Source of the DNA: an uncultured Pedosphaera sp.
GTDB lineage: Bacteria; Verrucomicrobiota; Verrucomicrobiia; Limisphaerales; Pedosphaeraceae
DNA: 64,000 bases
Direction of reading: 5' to 3'
NCBI GenBank assembly: GCA_903918755.1
Contig: CAIXFN010000049.1
Span: 62,001 to 126,000 of the forward strand
In this document: in pieces, positions 9,675 through 18,880 of the stretch
Numbering within the stretch: the stretch's first letter is position 1
Layout: each line of letters starts with the position of its first letter
Position numbers and translations under genes: made by a program
Notes under the pieces: model-generated
What the model saw: only the letters and a program-made list of their open reading frames with translations
The model's database searches: none
What the model was told of the DNA's origin: nothing

Positions 9675-11338
9675 TTGGCACCTCGCTTCCAGGCCTGCGG
9701 ATCCAGGGAGACGTCATCCGCCGGACGCGGCGCGGGCTGTTTCTTGGCCAGGTCGATTTTCAATTTGGGGGAGGGGATCAGTTCGACATTCGAGCGGAAG
9801 CCATAACCGAACCGGTTCGCCCCGGGATTGATCGCCAGGGGTTTGACCTCATAGCCCGCGGCCCGCAGTTGTTTGTCCAACCGCGCCAGGATTTCCCCGC
9901 TGCGGGCCTGCACGGACAACCGGATCACGCCCTGGTTGTCCACCGCGAGGGAGGTGAGGTAAACTTCCTCGCTCGCCGGGAGGACGGCGGCCAGGTACGC
10001 GTAATGTTGCAGCCAATCGCGTCCGCCCTTCACCCAATCCCCGACCACGGCGGCGTGATTCATCAACGTGCGATAAATCGGGCGCTTCTTTTCGGCGTCC
10101 GCCAGTTCGGCGTTGGCCGCCTCCAGCAGGACGGTCCGGCGGTCAACGAGGACCTTGCGCACGCCGAGCAGGGCAAACAGGACGACCAGGGCGGTGACCG
10201 CGCCGGTCAGCAGCCGAATCCGTTTTAGATTACGGGGTACCGCGGGTCGTTTGGGGTCCAGGAAATTGAACGGCAGGCCCTGTTCATCGCCGAAGCCCAG
10301 GGCCAGTCCCACCGCGCCGAGCGAACCCGCGGCGGCGACGTGCCATTCGGCGGGCAGTTGCAGGGCTTCTCCCGGCGTCAATGGGGCGCACGGCGCCGGC
10401 AGGCGGGAACGGAGCGCTGCCAGCACGGCAGCCTCGCAGCCAGTCGCCCCGACGACCAATACCTGGCCGACGGGCAATCCCGGTTCGGTGCCGCCGTAAC
10501 CATGCAGGCTGCGGACGGCTTCAATCACGGCGGCCTGGACGAAAGCCTCGGTCGTGAGAGGCACGGTGCCTTCGCCGGGAGGCTTCTCCCCGATCGGGCG
10601 CATGAGCGTACCGCGGCTGAACACCAGCGAGTGGTGGGCCACCACATCCACCCCCACCTCATCCGGACGCAAGGAAACCAAGGCCAGCACCGTCTGCCCA
10701 TCCGGCGCGGCGCACGCTTCCAGGCCGCGGGAATTGCCATACGGCAGGAGGCTGAGGGCGGCGAGATTGAAACCCGCCGCGACCGCGAGCCGCCGGTAGT
10801 ATTCCACCACCTCCCGCTTGACCGCGGCCACCAGCACGTCCAGCCGGGGGGCGGGGGCGGCCGCGGAATCCGCGGCGGCCGGGGCGGCGGGGTTCGCGGC
10901 AACGGGAATTTCGCGGACCACCTGGAAATCAATGACCGCATCCTCCGCCGGAAACGGAAGGTCCTTGGCCACCTGGAAATGCACGAGGGAGGCCAGCTCC
11001 GGCAAATTCTCTACCAACGGGAGTTTGAGGGTGCGCAGCACGACCCGGGAGCGGCCCAAGCCCATGACGACAGCCCCCGGTTTCAAGTCCAGGCGCGCCA
11101 ATGCCCGCGCCACGGCCGCCCCCACCACGGCGGGATCCGTGCGCTCCGCGTCCGCCGGAAAATCCAGCGTGGCGGTCGCCACCAGTTTCAGCGCGCTGCG
11201 ACCATTGGCCTGCGCAATCCGCAGGGTATTGCCATCGAGGTCCAGCACGGTGACGGGACCCGGCGCGGCCGGGCGGCGCTGCCCCTGCTGGCGCCGCCGG
11301 GTCCCGGCGGAAAGAAGTTGGGTCAGCCGGTTAGCCAT
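9671..11338 (-). CDS. Fused PilM-PilN (GspL-like) assembly platform protein
   Basis: A 555-residue protein. Residues about 25-350 look like the actin-fold PilM/GspL cytoplasmic domain: VTVLDLDGNTLRIAQ is the first phosphate-loop strand, and a PYGNSRGLEA region and VLVVGATGCEAAVL lie further in. A membrane helix at about 372-395 (RIRLLTGAVTALVVLFALLG) precedes a PilN-like periplasmic part with a helical stretch and a ferredoxin-like fold. GspL has the same plan of cytoplasmic actin fold, one helix and a periplasmic domain. In secretion systems this protein links the ATPase to the inner-membrane ring. Its start overlaps the end of gspK by 8 nt. Confidence 0.8.
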   Translation of the reverse strand: MANRLTQLLSAGTRRRQQGQRRPAAPGPVTVLDLDGNTLRIAQANGRSALKLVATATLDFPADAERTDPAVVGAAVARALARLDLKPGAVVMGLGRSRVVLRTLKLPLVENLPELASLVHFQVAKDLPFPAEDAVIDFQVVREIPVAANPAAPAAADSAAAPAPRLDVLVAAVKREVVEYYRRLAVAAGFNLAALSLLPYGNSRGLEACAAPDGQTVLALVSLRPDEVGVDVVAHHSLVFSRGTLMRPIGEKPPGEGTVPLTTEAFVQAAVIEAVRSLHGYGGTEPGLPVGQVLVVGATGCEAAVLAALRSRLPAPCAPLTPGEALQLPAEWHVAAAGSLGAVGLALGFGDEQGLPFNFLDPKRPAVPRNLKRIRLLTGAVTALVVLFALLGVRKVLVDRRTVLLEAANAELADAEKKRPIYRTLMNHAAVVGDWVKGGRDWLQHYAYLAAVLPASEEVYLTSLAVDNQGVIRLSVQARSGEILARLDKQLRAAGYEVKPLAINPGANRFGYGFRSNVELIPSPKLKIDLAKKQPAPRPADDVSLDPQAWKRGAK

Positions 11339-12857
11339 GCGGGGGGAAGGGGTGGCGGGCTCCGATGCCCGTGACGGCCGCCGTAGTCGTATCCGGACTG
11401 GCGATATTTTGGGGTTTCAAACTCAGGGGCAAACCCAGGCGGGTGATGTCCCGCAGGTAAAGCAGCCGTGGATCCGTGCCGGCCAGATCAATCACGGCTT
11501 CGAGCACGCGGAAGCGGCCCGAAGGCAGGCCATAACCGATGACCTTGAAGCGGAATTGGCTGCTCCGGGCGGTGAGACGGGGAGCGATCGCCTTGAATTT
11601 GCCCCCGTCCACCAGTCCTTCCTGATAGAGCCAGGCGAGCGACGCGCGGCGCTCCGGACTCAACCCGGCCCGGGTGGAAACAATGGCGTCCGCCAGCGCG
11701 GAATCAATGTCGGGCAGGGTGGCCAGCACCGCGGCACTGGCGGTGTTGACATTGACCAGTCCGGGATGGGCGTCCTCGGTATCGGTGGTTAACAAATCCA
11801 GCACCTGAGCGAGGTTCTCCTTCGTGATTTCCGAGGCGATCTCCACCTCCACCCCCTTGTTGTCCGGCACCTTGACGGTGGCTTCCAGCACGTCACTCGC
11901 ATGATTGATCTTGATTTTGGCGGTGCGGACCGCCGCCACGTAATTGGAAAATCCCGGGGGCCAATCGGCCGCGGGCAGGGCATCGTCCGGATCATTCAGA
12001 TTGCAGCGGTGCTGGTTGGTCAGCGAACGGTTTGGGTCATTCGAGAAAACCGTCAGATAAGCATCCAGTCCCGGCGTGGACTTGGGGCTGAGGCCCGGCG
12101 CGGACTGGGATGCGCTGTCCATTCCGGCGGCGCTAGCTGTCCCGGCGGGCGAGGACGAGAGGGCGGGGGAAAGGGATAGGTCAATGGGCGGAGGTGGCGC
12201 TCCGTGCAGGAAAGCCCGGGTCATGCCGGGCAGCAGCAAGAGTTCATCCAGGGTGGCCAGGGCGCCGTGGCTGGGGATGATGGCATTGGTCAACGCCACG
12301 GGCGCGGCGGCGAAACCCAGCGGATCAATCATCGGCGAACCGGTCTCGGGCGCGGGTTGATCCGTGGCACTGGCCGGCGCTGGATCGAGCCCGATAAATT
12401 GGCGCAGCGCACTGGCCAGCGCCGGGGTGACGCGCGGAAGTTTGGCCAGATCCGCGTCTCCCGGATGATTCAGGTTCACGCGACTGGCCTCGTCCGAAAG
12501 GCCGTAGCGGGTGTCCACCAGGGCATCCGGCTCCGCCGGTGAGAAGACGGTAAAGGACCATTGTTCGGTGCCGTCCAGATACACGTCCCGGGCGCGGAAC
12601 AACGCCGGATCGTCCTGCCAATCGGTGGCCCCGGGCGCGGCCGTTGCCGCCACGCGCATGGCTTCCGTGACTCCGCTGAGCGCGGCCGACCAGGCCTGTT
12701 CCGAGCCCGCCGTGGCCTGCCCGGAGGTTTCATCCCCCTGGGAGCGGAACAGCAGACTCAGGGTGATCATCGAAAGCAGCAGGATGAACACCAGGATGGC
12801 TAGGAGCACGAACCCTTGTCGGGTCGGGGTCGGCGCCAATTGGAGGTTGGGTTTCAT
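11331..12857 (-). CDS. gspK: General secretion pathway protein K (minor pseudopilin)
   Basis: A 508-residue protein with an N-terminal prepilin-like segment (RQGFVLLAILVFILLLSMI): a short basic leader, a Gly-Phe cleavage site and a hydrophobic helix. Position +5 of the mature chain is not the usual Glu, as is typical for GspK. The C-terminal half contains the helix-hairpin-helix-like stretch VNVNTASAAVLATLPDIDSA, the hallmark of GspK. It is longer than usual GspK (about 320 residues) because of an Ala/Pro/Ser-rich insert at about residues 195-235. In type II systems GspK caps the pseudopilus tip with GspI and GspJ. It lies 8 nt after gspJ. Confidence 0.85.
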   Translation of the reverse strand: MKPNLQLAPTPTRQGFVLLAILVFILLLSMITLSLLFRSQGDETSGQATAGSEQAWSAALSGVTEAMRVAATAAPGATDWQDDPALFRARDVYLDGTEQWSFTVFSPAEPDALVDTRYGLSDEASRVNLNHPGDADLAKLPRVTPALASALRQFIGLDPAPASATDQPAPETGSPMIDPLGFAAAPVALTNAIIPSHGALATLDELLLLPGMTRAFLHGAPPPPIDLSLSPALSSSPAGTASAAGMDSASQSAPGLSPKSTPGLDAYLTVFSNDPNRSLTNQHRCNLNDPDDALPAADWPPGFSNYVAAVRTAKIKINHASDVLEATVKVPDNKGVEVEIASEITKENLAQVLDLLTTDTEDAHPGLVNVNTASAAVLATLPDIDSALADAIVSTRAGLSPERRASLAWLYQEGLVDGGKFKAIAPRLTARSSQFRFKVIGYGLPSGRFRVLEAVIDLAGTDPRLLYLRDITRLGLPLSLKPQNIASPDTTTAAVTGIGARHPFPPHG

Positions 12858-12865
12858 CCGTAGAC

Positions 12866-13669
12866 TCAGCGGGCCGCAAAGGTGGGGATGGAGTTGGTGG
12901 TTTCCGGAGCGGCTCCGGGATGGGCGACGCCGGCGGGCAGGAAAACCACGCGGCGAAACGATTCCGGCGGGAAGGTGTCCGGCTCCGCATCATCTGCCAG
13001 GCGGTCCGTGGCCAGGATGATCTCCACGCCCGGGGGCGGATTCGAGTTGTTCCAGGCCGATTGCCAATTCCCGCCGTCCCAATAGCGGAAGCGGACATAG
13101 CGCACGAGTCCGGCAAACGGATCGGTCACCTGGTTGGTGGCAGTGTCGGAAAACAATGACAGATCCAACGAATTGGTGGCGTTGTTCGTCACTGTGTCGG
13201 AGGCGGAAAGTGCGAGCGAAAGCGATAGGGGTGTTTCGGTCCGGTCCAAACCCTGCACCACCACCTGGGTGCCGTTGGTGGCGTAGAGCGTGGTCAGCGA
13301 AACCCGCAGGAGATCGGTCGTTTCGCTCGTGCCGTTCGTCGGGTTGGCGGGCAGCACGGTCCAGGCGCATTTGACAAATGACATGGAAGTCTCATCCCCG
13401 GTGAATTCATTGCCCGAGGCCGCCGTAGGTTGGGCGGCCCGCAGATCATTGGCGAGGCGATCCAAAACGAGTCGCACGGTGGTCACCCGTTCGGCCTCCG
13501 TCAGGATGTGGCCGCGCATTTCCGACGCCTGATGATAAAATGTGATGGCGATGACGAGCAGTCCGGTCGCCAGACCGATTGTCAGGATGATCTCCACCAG
13601 CGTAAAGGCCGCCTGTGCGGAGCGACGGTGCCGCTGACCGGACCGGGAGGATAGAGGGCGGCACAGCAT
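12866..13669 (-). CDS. gspJ: General secretion pathway protein J-like minor pseudopilin
   Basis: About 267 residues with a prepilin N-terminus: a basic leader, then AAFTLVEIILTIGLATGLLV with Glu at +5 after the cleavage site. The rest is a soluble beta-rich domain. Assignment as GspJ rather than another minor pseudopilin comes from its size and its position between gspI and gspK. The ATG at 13669 shares its A with the TGA of gspI (TGATG). A GTG one codon earlier (13672) would give a GTGA overlap and is an equal alternative. Either way, translation is coupled to gspI. Confidence 0.78.
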   Translation of the reverse strand: MLCRPLSSRSGQRHRRSAQAAFTLVEIILTIGLATGLLVIAITFYHQASEMRGHILTEAERVTTVRLVLDRLANDLRAAQPTAASGNEFTGDETSMSFVKCAWTVLPANPTNGTSETTDLLRVSLTTLYATNGTQVVVQGLDRTETPLSLSLALSASDTVTNNATNSLDLSLFSDTATNQVTDPFAGLVRYVRFRYWDGGNWQSAWNNSNPPPGVEIILATDRLADDAEPDTFPPESFRRVVFLPAGVAHPGAAPETTNSIPTFAAR

Positions 13670-14130
13670 CACTCAATGGCGTTGGTGGCCGGCGCCAGAT
13701 TGTTGGTGGCGTTGGCGGGCAGTTTGACCACTTGCGCCAGGCGCTGGATGGTGGCGGAATTCTTGTGCCGAACGATGACCTCCAGACGGGTCAAGCCCGT
13801 GATGTCCCCGCTCGTTGTTTCCGTGGGGGTGACCGCGGTTTCCCAGGTCCAATCTTCGAAGGGCGGTTCAAACGGCCGGGCGCTGTTTTCCGCGCTGGCG
13901 CTCCGGATTCCCAATTGCACTTCGGCAATGACCGAGGCGGCGAGATTCAGCGCCTGAAATCCAAGTTTTTGGCGGTCCAGACTGGTGAGGGAGGCATTGA
14001 AGGCGGTGGTGACCACGGCGGCGGCGGCGGCAAACAGAATCAGCGCCAGCAAGACTTCGAGTAAAACGGCAGCGCGTCGACTCCGGTGGCAGCGCGCTCC
14101 CACGAAGCTGGCTCGCTGGAAACGGGTCAT
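13669..14130 (-). CDS. gspI: General secretion pathway protein I-like minor pseudopilin
   Basis: A 153-residue protein with a basic leader and the pseudopilin segment RAAVLLEVLLALILFAAAAA. Glu is at +5 and an Ala takes the place of the usual Phe after the cleavage site. A region with GFQALNLAASVIAEVQLGIR, typical of GspI/PilV-type minor pseudopilins, follows. GspI forms the tip complex with GspJ and GspK. The ATG overlaps the gspH stop (ATGA, 14127-14130). Confidence 0.78.
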   Translation of the reverse strand: MTRFQRASFVGARCHRSRRAAVLLEVLLALILFAAAAAVVTTAFNASLTSLDRQKLGFQALNLAASVIAEVQLGIRSASAENSARPFEPPFEDWTWETAVTPTETTSGDITGLTRLEVIVRHKNSATIQRLAQVVKLPANATNNLAPATNAIE

Positions 14131-14870
14131 TGGTCGCGCCCCAAGTCCGCGGGAATGCGTTCACCCGTCGGTCCGGCGCCGCTGGTGGCAGGTGCCAAAA
14201 AGCGATGCCGGGCGGCCCCGGTGAGACCGGAAAAAGTGACTACCGCGAGTCGTTGATCTTCCCCGCCCGCCGCCGCCAGCGTGACTTCCATGGAATCGCT
14301 CGAACCATCCGGGTAGCAGGTCAGCGGGGGGAGGGCATTCGAGGTGACGTCCGCCGGGGTAAAGCCATTCGCGCCCGCAAAGGACGCGGTCGGGGGGAGT
14401 GCCGATCCGACCGGACTCGCGGCATCATTGGCATTGGCGCAACCGGACATGGGATCCTGCACTTTGACGAGATCGTTCACCTGCTCCACGAGTTGCCGGG
14501 CGCCGGGCAGGCATTCAAAACGTCCCGGAGCTTCCACCGGATTGGGCTCCCAGAGCACCTGCACCCCGGAGTTGGTCGGGTTGGGCGACGCATCCTGATT
14601 GGTCCCGGACAATTGTCCGCCCGCCGTGGCACTGGAACCAAAAACGATTTTCACCTGTCGCCCCGTGCTCGCCGCCTGGGCGCGCGAGTAACGGAAGAGA
14701 GTCTCCACTTGGGAGGCTCCTTCTTCGAGCCGGGCGGTGCGGTCCATCGAGCCGAAATTCATGATGACCGCCCCGGCCAGAACCAGCATCAGGGAAACCG
14801 TCAGCAGCAGTTCAACCAGCGTGAACGCGGCGACGTTTCCTGACTTCGGATGGCGTGAGACGATGATCAT
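14127..14870 (-). CDS. gspH: General secretion pathway protein H-like minor pseudopilin
   Basis: A 247-residue protein with the prepilin motif VAAFTLVELLLTVSLMLVL and Glu at +5. A GspH-type region follows: ASQVETLFRYSRAQAASTGRQ, a helix followed by the first strand of the soluble domain. Middle residues are rich in Asn, Pro and Gly and look like loops. It lies 27 nt downstream of gspG and overlaps gspI. Length is somewhat above the usual 170-200 residues of GspH. Confidence 0.78.
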   Translation of the reverse strand: MIIVSRHPKSGNVAAFTLVELLLTVSLMLVLAGAVIMNFGSMDRTARLEEGASQVETLFRYSRAQAASTGRQVKIVFGSSATAGGQLSGTNQDASPNPTNSGVQVLWEPNPVEAPGRFECLPGARQLVEQVNDLVKVQDPMSGCANANDAASPVGSALPPTASFAGANGFTPADVTSNALPPLTCYPDGSSDSMEVTLAAAGGEDQRLAVVTFSGLTGAARHRFLAPATSGAGPTGERIPADLGRDQ

Positions 14871-14897
14871 GCGGCTTTCGATTCGGGTGTTTAAGGG

Positions 14898-15437
14898 CTA
14901 TTTGCCGGAATTTCCACCGGGGGAATCCGAGTTTTTGGAGGCGCCGAGGCGGATGTCGTCATCGGTGTCAGGTTGGCCATCGGGTCCCATCGAGAATAAT
15001 TTATAGGGCAGACCACCGTTTTTATCGTTGTCAGCGCTGTTGGCGCCGCCACCGGTGTTGGAATCGCTCAATTCGTAGCGGATTTTATGGCCCCAGGGAT
15101 CGTCCAGGCTGGTGCCGGGCTTGAGATAGGGTCCCTGCCACTTTTCCCCCATGCTCTCATTTTCGAAGGTGGGCTTCTTCACGAGCGCATCCAGTCCGCC
15201 TTCCTGTTCCGAGGGGTAATGGCCCACATTCAGCCGGTAGGTGTCCAGGGCATTTCCGACCTGCTGCAGCATCAATTTCGTGGTGTTCTTTTCCGCCCCT
15301 TTTTGTTGGGGAAGCACGAAAACGACCAGCGCGGCGGCGAGCATCAACAGGATGACAATCACGAGCAGGATTTCAATCAGCGTGAAACCGCTCGCACCGC
15401 GGCGGACTAAATTTTTCTTATTTATCTGTAACTTCAT
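14898..15437 (-). CDS. gspG: General secretion pathway protein G, major pseudopilin
   Basis: A 179-residue protein from the ATG at 15437. The prepilin motif is GFTLIEILLVIVILLMLAAA, cleaved after Gly, with Glu at +5. The typical GspG body follows, with LDTYRLNVGHYPSEQEGGLDAL, GPYLK, DPWGHKIRYE and a C-terminal acidic, calcium-loop-like segment (GPDGQPDTDDDI). This is the main subunit of the pseudopilus piston in type II secretion. The chosen start has a GGAG sequence about 9 nt upstream and leaves a normal short leader. The frame is open further upstream, but the extension has no leader character. It is the first gene of the minus-strand operon. Confidence 0.92.
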   Translation of the reverse strand: MKLQINKKNLVRRGASGFTLIEILLVIVILLMLAAALVVFVLPQQKGAEKNTTKLMLQQVGNALDTYRLNVGHYPSEQEGGLDALVKKPTFENESMGEKWQGPYLKPGTSLDDPWGHKIRYELSDSNTGGGANSADNDKNGGLPYKLFSMGPDGQPDTDDDIRLGASKNSDSPGGNSGK

Positions 15438-15767
15438 ATTTGATGGCTCCGTCCAGAGTGTCTGGCCAAGCGAAGGAGAGACGGCGCACCCCGTCGCAAT
15501 ATTCAATGGATCCCCCCGGTTTTCAAGACTTTCTTCCGGTGGCAATCAGGGGATTCCCCGCCCCCCGGCCCCCCGGAAGCGCTCGCCAGACTCGCCCGCG
15601 GGCGGCCGAGGCCGCACTGGCGATTTGCTGCGGAAAAGGACTTGTCCGCCACCCGGCTTTGCGGCATTCATATTCCCCGTAACATCCGCCACCGAACCGC
15701 CCATTGATCGGGCAAGCCCGGAGGGCCTGCCAGGTGCGGTATCGGTGCGGACACGAAAGATATTACG
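15438..15767. promoter_or_regulatory. Divergent intergenic region between gspG and the isomerase/dehydrogenase pair
   Basis: These 330 bases separate two divergent transcription units, so they should hold both promoters. I see a GGAG ribosome-binding site for gspG but no convincing -35/-10 pair and no gene. Confidence 0.4.
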
Positions 15768-16811
15768 ATGAGCAAGAACACGTTTCCAAAACTCCACAAC
15801 GCCATGTGGCCGGGCCTCGTGGGCAAAGGCAGCCCCGGCGCCGAACCCTGCATCGATCTCGATACCATGCTCAATTTGACCGCCGCCGCGGAGGTGGACG
15901 GGGTCAAATTTGACGGGGTGGACCTCTTTTTATTTGAGCCCCACGTCAGCATCGACGCCAGCGACGATGATTTGAAGCGCCTCGCCGACAAGGTGCGGGC
16001 GAAGAATTTTGTGGTCGGCTCGGTGGTGGCCCCGGTGTGGCCCCCGACCGGCGGCGGCTCCGCCATGGGGGGAGCGGAGGAGCGTGAAAAATTTGTCGGC
16101 CAGGTGCGCAAAGCCTGCCGGATCGCCCAGAAACTCCGTGACTTGGAAATCCGTCCTTACGGCGTCGTCCGCATCGACTCGGCCTGCAGCGTCACGGATT
16201 GGGAAAAGGATCCCAAGGGCAACACCAAGCGCATCGCGGAAACTTTCAAGGAAGCCGGCAAAGTGGCCAAGGCCCACGGCGAACGCCTGGCGGCCGAGGG
16301 CGAAATCTGCTGGGGCGGCATGCACTCCTGGAAATACATGCTCCAGGTGCTCGAAGCGGTCGGCCAGCCCAAGGTGGTCGGCTTCCAGGCCGATATGGCC
16401 CACACCCTCCTCTACACCCTGGGTTATAATGCCTCGGAACACCGGATCGTGCCCGACAAGTTCAGTTGGGAGCCGGGCAAATTCCACGCCGCCATGGTCA
16501 AGATGACCAAGGCCCTCCGTCCCTGGACGATTGATTTTCATGTGGCCCAAAACGACGCCACCGTGCGCGGCTCGGGTTCCCACGACAAAACCGGCCGGCA
16601 TTGCCTGGCCACTGATCCCAACGGCAAGTTGAACATCGCCCGCGACGCCGGTTACTGGATGCGCGACGACGCCGGCAAAGTGACGAAGAAATTCAAACAC
16701 ATTTGCTGGGATGGTTGCATGTTCCCCAATGACGTCATGGGCAAACCGGAAACCTGGAACAACATCCTGTCCGCCATGATCCAGGTGCGCGAAAATCACG
16801 GCTGGAGCTGA
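15768..16811 (+). CDS. TIM-barrel sugar isomerase/epimerase-like protein
   Basis: A 347-residue protein resembling the xylose-isomerase-like TIM-barrel family (AP endonuclease family 2 fold). Candidate metal-binding residues lie in segments such as [42 protein letters not shown] and [12 protein letters not shown]. The acidic and histidine residues of this family normally bind a divalent metal and interconvert a keto-sugar or sugar acid. There is no signal peptide, so it is cytoplasmic. The dehydrogenase 28 nt downstream on the same strand is probably cotranscribed, and the two likely act in one sugar or inositol-type pathway. The substrate cannot be told from the sequence. Start: ATG at 15768, with no strong ribosome-binding site. 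Confidence 0.8.
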   Translation: MSKNTFPKLHNAMWPGLVGKGSPGAEPCIDLDTMLNLTAAAEVDGVKFDGVDLFLFEPHVSIDASDDDLKRLADKVRAKNFVVGSVVAPVWPPTGGGSAMGGAEEREKFVGQVRKACRIAQKLRDLEIRPYGVVRIDSACSVTDWEKDPKGNTKRIAETFKEAGKVAKAHGERLAAEGEICWGGMHSWKYMLQVLEAVGQPKVVGFQADMAHTLLYTLGYNASEHRIVPDKFSWEPGKFHAAMVKMTKALRPWTIDFHVAQNDATVRGSGSHDKTGRHCLATDPNGKLNIARDAGYWMRDDAGKVTKKFKHICWDGCMFPNDVMGKPETWNNILSAMIQVRENHGWS

Positions 16812-16839
16812 TCCCCGGCCATTTGCCTCCCAATTTAAT

Positions 16840-17982
16840 ATGAAAAAACTCAATGTTGGCTTGATCGGGTACGGCTTCATGGGCCGCACGCACTCCAATG
16901 CCTTCCGGCAGGTGAACAAATTCTTCAGCCTCGGCTACGAGCCGGTCCTCAAGGCCGTTTGCGCGCGCGACGAGGCGAAGGTCAAGGCGTTCGCCGAGAA
17001 CTGGGGCTATGAAACCTACGAGACCGACTGGCGCAAACTGATCGCCCGGCCGGACATCGACCTGATCGATATCGCCACGCCGAACAATTCCCACGCCGAA
17101 ATCGCCATCGCTGCCGCGAAAGCCGGCAAGATGATCCTCTGCGAAAAGCCGCTCTCAATGGACGGCAAGCAGGGCGCGCAAATGGTGAAGGCCATTGAAA
17201 AAGCCGGGGTGCCGAACATGGTTTGGTACAATTACCGCCGCGTGCCGGCCGTGACCATGGCCAAGCAATTGATCGACGAAGGCCGCCTGGGCCGGATTTT
17301 CCATTACCGCGCGAAATTCCTGCAGGACTGGACCATCTCCAAGGACCTGCCCCAGGGCGGGGCTGGGCTGTGGCGCCTGGATGTGAAAGCCGCCGGCAGC
17401 GGAGTCACGGGCGATTTGCTCGCCCATTGCATCGACACCGCTCTCTGGCTCAACGGCAGCATTGCCAACGTGAGCGCCATGACCGAGACGTTCGTCAAGG
17501 AGCGCAAGCACAACCTCACCGGCAAGATCGAGAAGGTCGGGATCGACGACGCCTGCGCGTTCCTGGCCCGGTTTAACAACGGCTCGCTGGCCACCTTTGA
17601 ATCGACCCGCTACGCCCGCGGTCACAAGGCCTTGTATACCTTTGAAATCAACGGGGAACACGCCTCGATTGCCTGGGATCTGCATGACCTGCACCGGCTC
17701 CAGTATTTTGATCACCGGGACGAGAGCAAGCTGCGCGGCTGGCGCTCCATCCACGTCACCGACGGCGACCAACCCTACATGAAGAACTGGTGGGTGCCCG
17801 GTCTGCAAATCGGGTATGAGCACACCTTCATCCACCAGGTCGCGGACTTCCTGGCCGGCTTCGACTCCCAAACTCCGGCCCATCCGAGTTTCCGGGATGC
17901 CTTGGAGACCCAGTACGTCTGCGATGCGGTACTGAAATCCGCCCAGACCGGCAAGTGGGAAAAAGTCCCGAAAGCCAAATAA
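16840..17982 (+). CDS. Gfo/Idh/MocA family NAD(P)-dependent oxidoreductase
   Basis: A 380-residue protein. The N-terminal Rossmann fold has [12 protein letters not shown] (residues 7-18) and the family signature CEKP with Lys103. A C-terminal alpha/beta domain follows, with [16 protein letters not shown] as the catalytic Asp/His helix. Family members oxidise sugars, inositols or related polyols using NAD(P). It lies 28 nt after the TIM-barrel gene, a common pairing in sugar catabolic operons. A Rho-independent terminator follows 16 nt after the stop codon. Confidence 0.9.
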   Translation: MKKLNVGLIGYGFMGRTHSNAFRQVNKFFSLGYEPVLKAVCARDEAKVKAFAENWGYETYETDWRKLIARPDIDLIDIATPNNSHAEIAIAAAKAGKMILCEKPLSMDGKQGAQMVKAIEKAGVPNMVWYNYRRVPAVTMAKQLIDEGRLGRIFHYRAKFLQDWTISKDLPQGGAGLWRLDVKAAGSGVTGDLLAHCIDTALWLNGSIANVSAMTETFVKERKHNLTGKIEKVGIDDACAFLARFNNGSLATFESTRYARGHKALYTFEINGEHASIAWDLHDLHRLQYFDHRDESKLRGWRSIHVTDGDQPYMKNWWVPGLQIGYEHTFIHQVADFLAGFDSQTPAHPSFRDALETQYVCDAVLKSAQTGKWEKVPKAK

Positions 17983-17997
17983 GCCGTCTCTCTCCAC

Positions 17998-18028
17998 GCC
18001 CGGCCGGATTTCCCGGCCGGGCTTTCTC
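17998..18028 (+). terminator. Rho-independent terminator after the oxidoreductase gene
   Basis: A perfect 10-bp stem (17998-18007 with 18013-18022, GCCCGGCCGG / CCGGCCGGGC) with a 5-nt loop is followed by a T-rich tract (TTTCTCT). It starts 16 nt after the stop codon. Confidence 0.85.
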
Positions 18029-18040
18029 TGTACGCCGGCG

Positions 18041-18150
18041 CCCCCTCCCCAACACCAAAGGTGTTGCGCCATCTAGCCCAGCGGTTGGCTCGACGTAGGA
18101 GAGCCTACCCTGGGTTGCCTGAATCGGGGCGCCACCGCGAAATCTTGGGG
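18041..18150. repeat. Palindromic repeat element, copy A (short)
   Basis: Contains the 15-bp palindrome AACACCAAAGGTGTT (18051-18065). An imperfect long hairpin follows at 18075-18115, with arms AGCCCAGCGGTTGGCTC and GAGCCTACCCTGGGT. The same pair occurs at 18585, 20671 and 21090. The element ends in a GGGGCGCCACCGCG motif also seen in copies B and D. Confidence 0.8.
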
Positions 18151-18440
18151 CTTTGGCCCCCTGCGACCCCATCCGGGGGCGTGCCGTTTACCTCGGCATA
18201 CCGGGGGTATTGCTCGTTCCTCGCGCAACCCCCGGCTTATAGCTGGCGTCCTTTCAGGATGCCGGGAGGTGTTCCTGAACCCGGCCTGCCCTGCATAGCT
18301 TCTGAGCGACGCAGGGAGGGTTCATAGCCATTAGCCGGGGGTTGAGGAGCACAGCGACGACACCCCCGGAAACGCGTTGTTATGGATTCAGCATCCTGGA
18401 GGGATGCCAGCTTCGAGCGTTGGCGATGCAGAACAAGTCC
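18151..18440. repeat. Second palindromic repeat type between copies A and B
   Basis: No gene seen. The stretch is built from short inverted repeats: CCCCGG/CCGGGG arms around 18170-18235 and 18335-18370, GCGTCCTTTCAGGATGC at about 18245, and GCATCCTGGAGGGATGC at about 18390. It resembles the clustered intergenic hairpins common in Verrucomicrobiota and Planctomycetota genomes. Confidence 0.55.
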
Positions 18441-18880
18441 GGAATGATCGCCAACCAGCCTTCTTCCCCCTGTCCACCATTCCGAATGGCGGACAGGGCC
18501 GGGGAGAGGAGGTGCCTGTAATATTCCCCGCCCGCCCAAATTCTAGGCGCGGGAGCAGGAGTTCTCAAAACCCCGCCCCTCCCCAACACCAAAGGTGTTG
18601 TGCCATCTAGCCCAGCGGTTGGCTCGACGCAGGAGAGCCTACCCTGGGTCATGCAAAATTTATTCCGCCAACCTCAAGGAGGTTGTGGCAAACTCGTCCC
18701 CGTCCCAAAATTAAAGATGCCAACATTCTCGCCGACCTCCTGAATCGGGGCGCCACCGCGGAAATGCAGGCCTACGGACTCCCGATCCCGTGGAACCTGC
18801 CTGCCCCCACCGATCGCCAACCCGCCCTTTTCCCCCAATCCGCCATTCCGAATGGCGGATTGGGCTGCTTCCCCCTCCCT
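18441..18880. repeat. Palindromic repeat element, copy B, with terminal 14-bp perfect hairpin
   Basis: Contains an imperfect hairpin around CCATTCCGAATGG at 18476-18490, the AACACCAAAGGTGTT palindrome (18585-18599) and the long hairpin (18608-18649). A further palindrome, AACCTCAAGGAGGTT, lies at 18670-18684. A perfect 14-bp stem with a 3-nt loop lies at 18834-18864 (CCCAATCCGCCATT arms). That last hairpin is 15 nt beyond the stop of the minus-strand gene and might end its transcripts, although no T-run follows. Confidence 0.75.
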
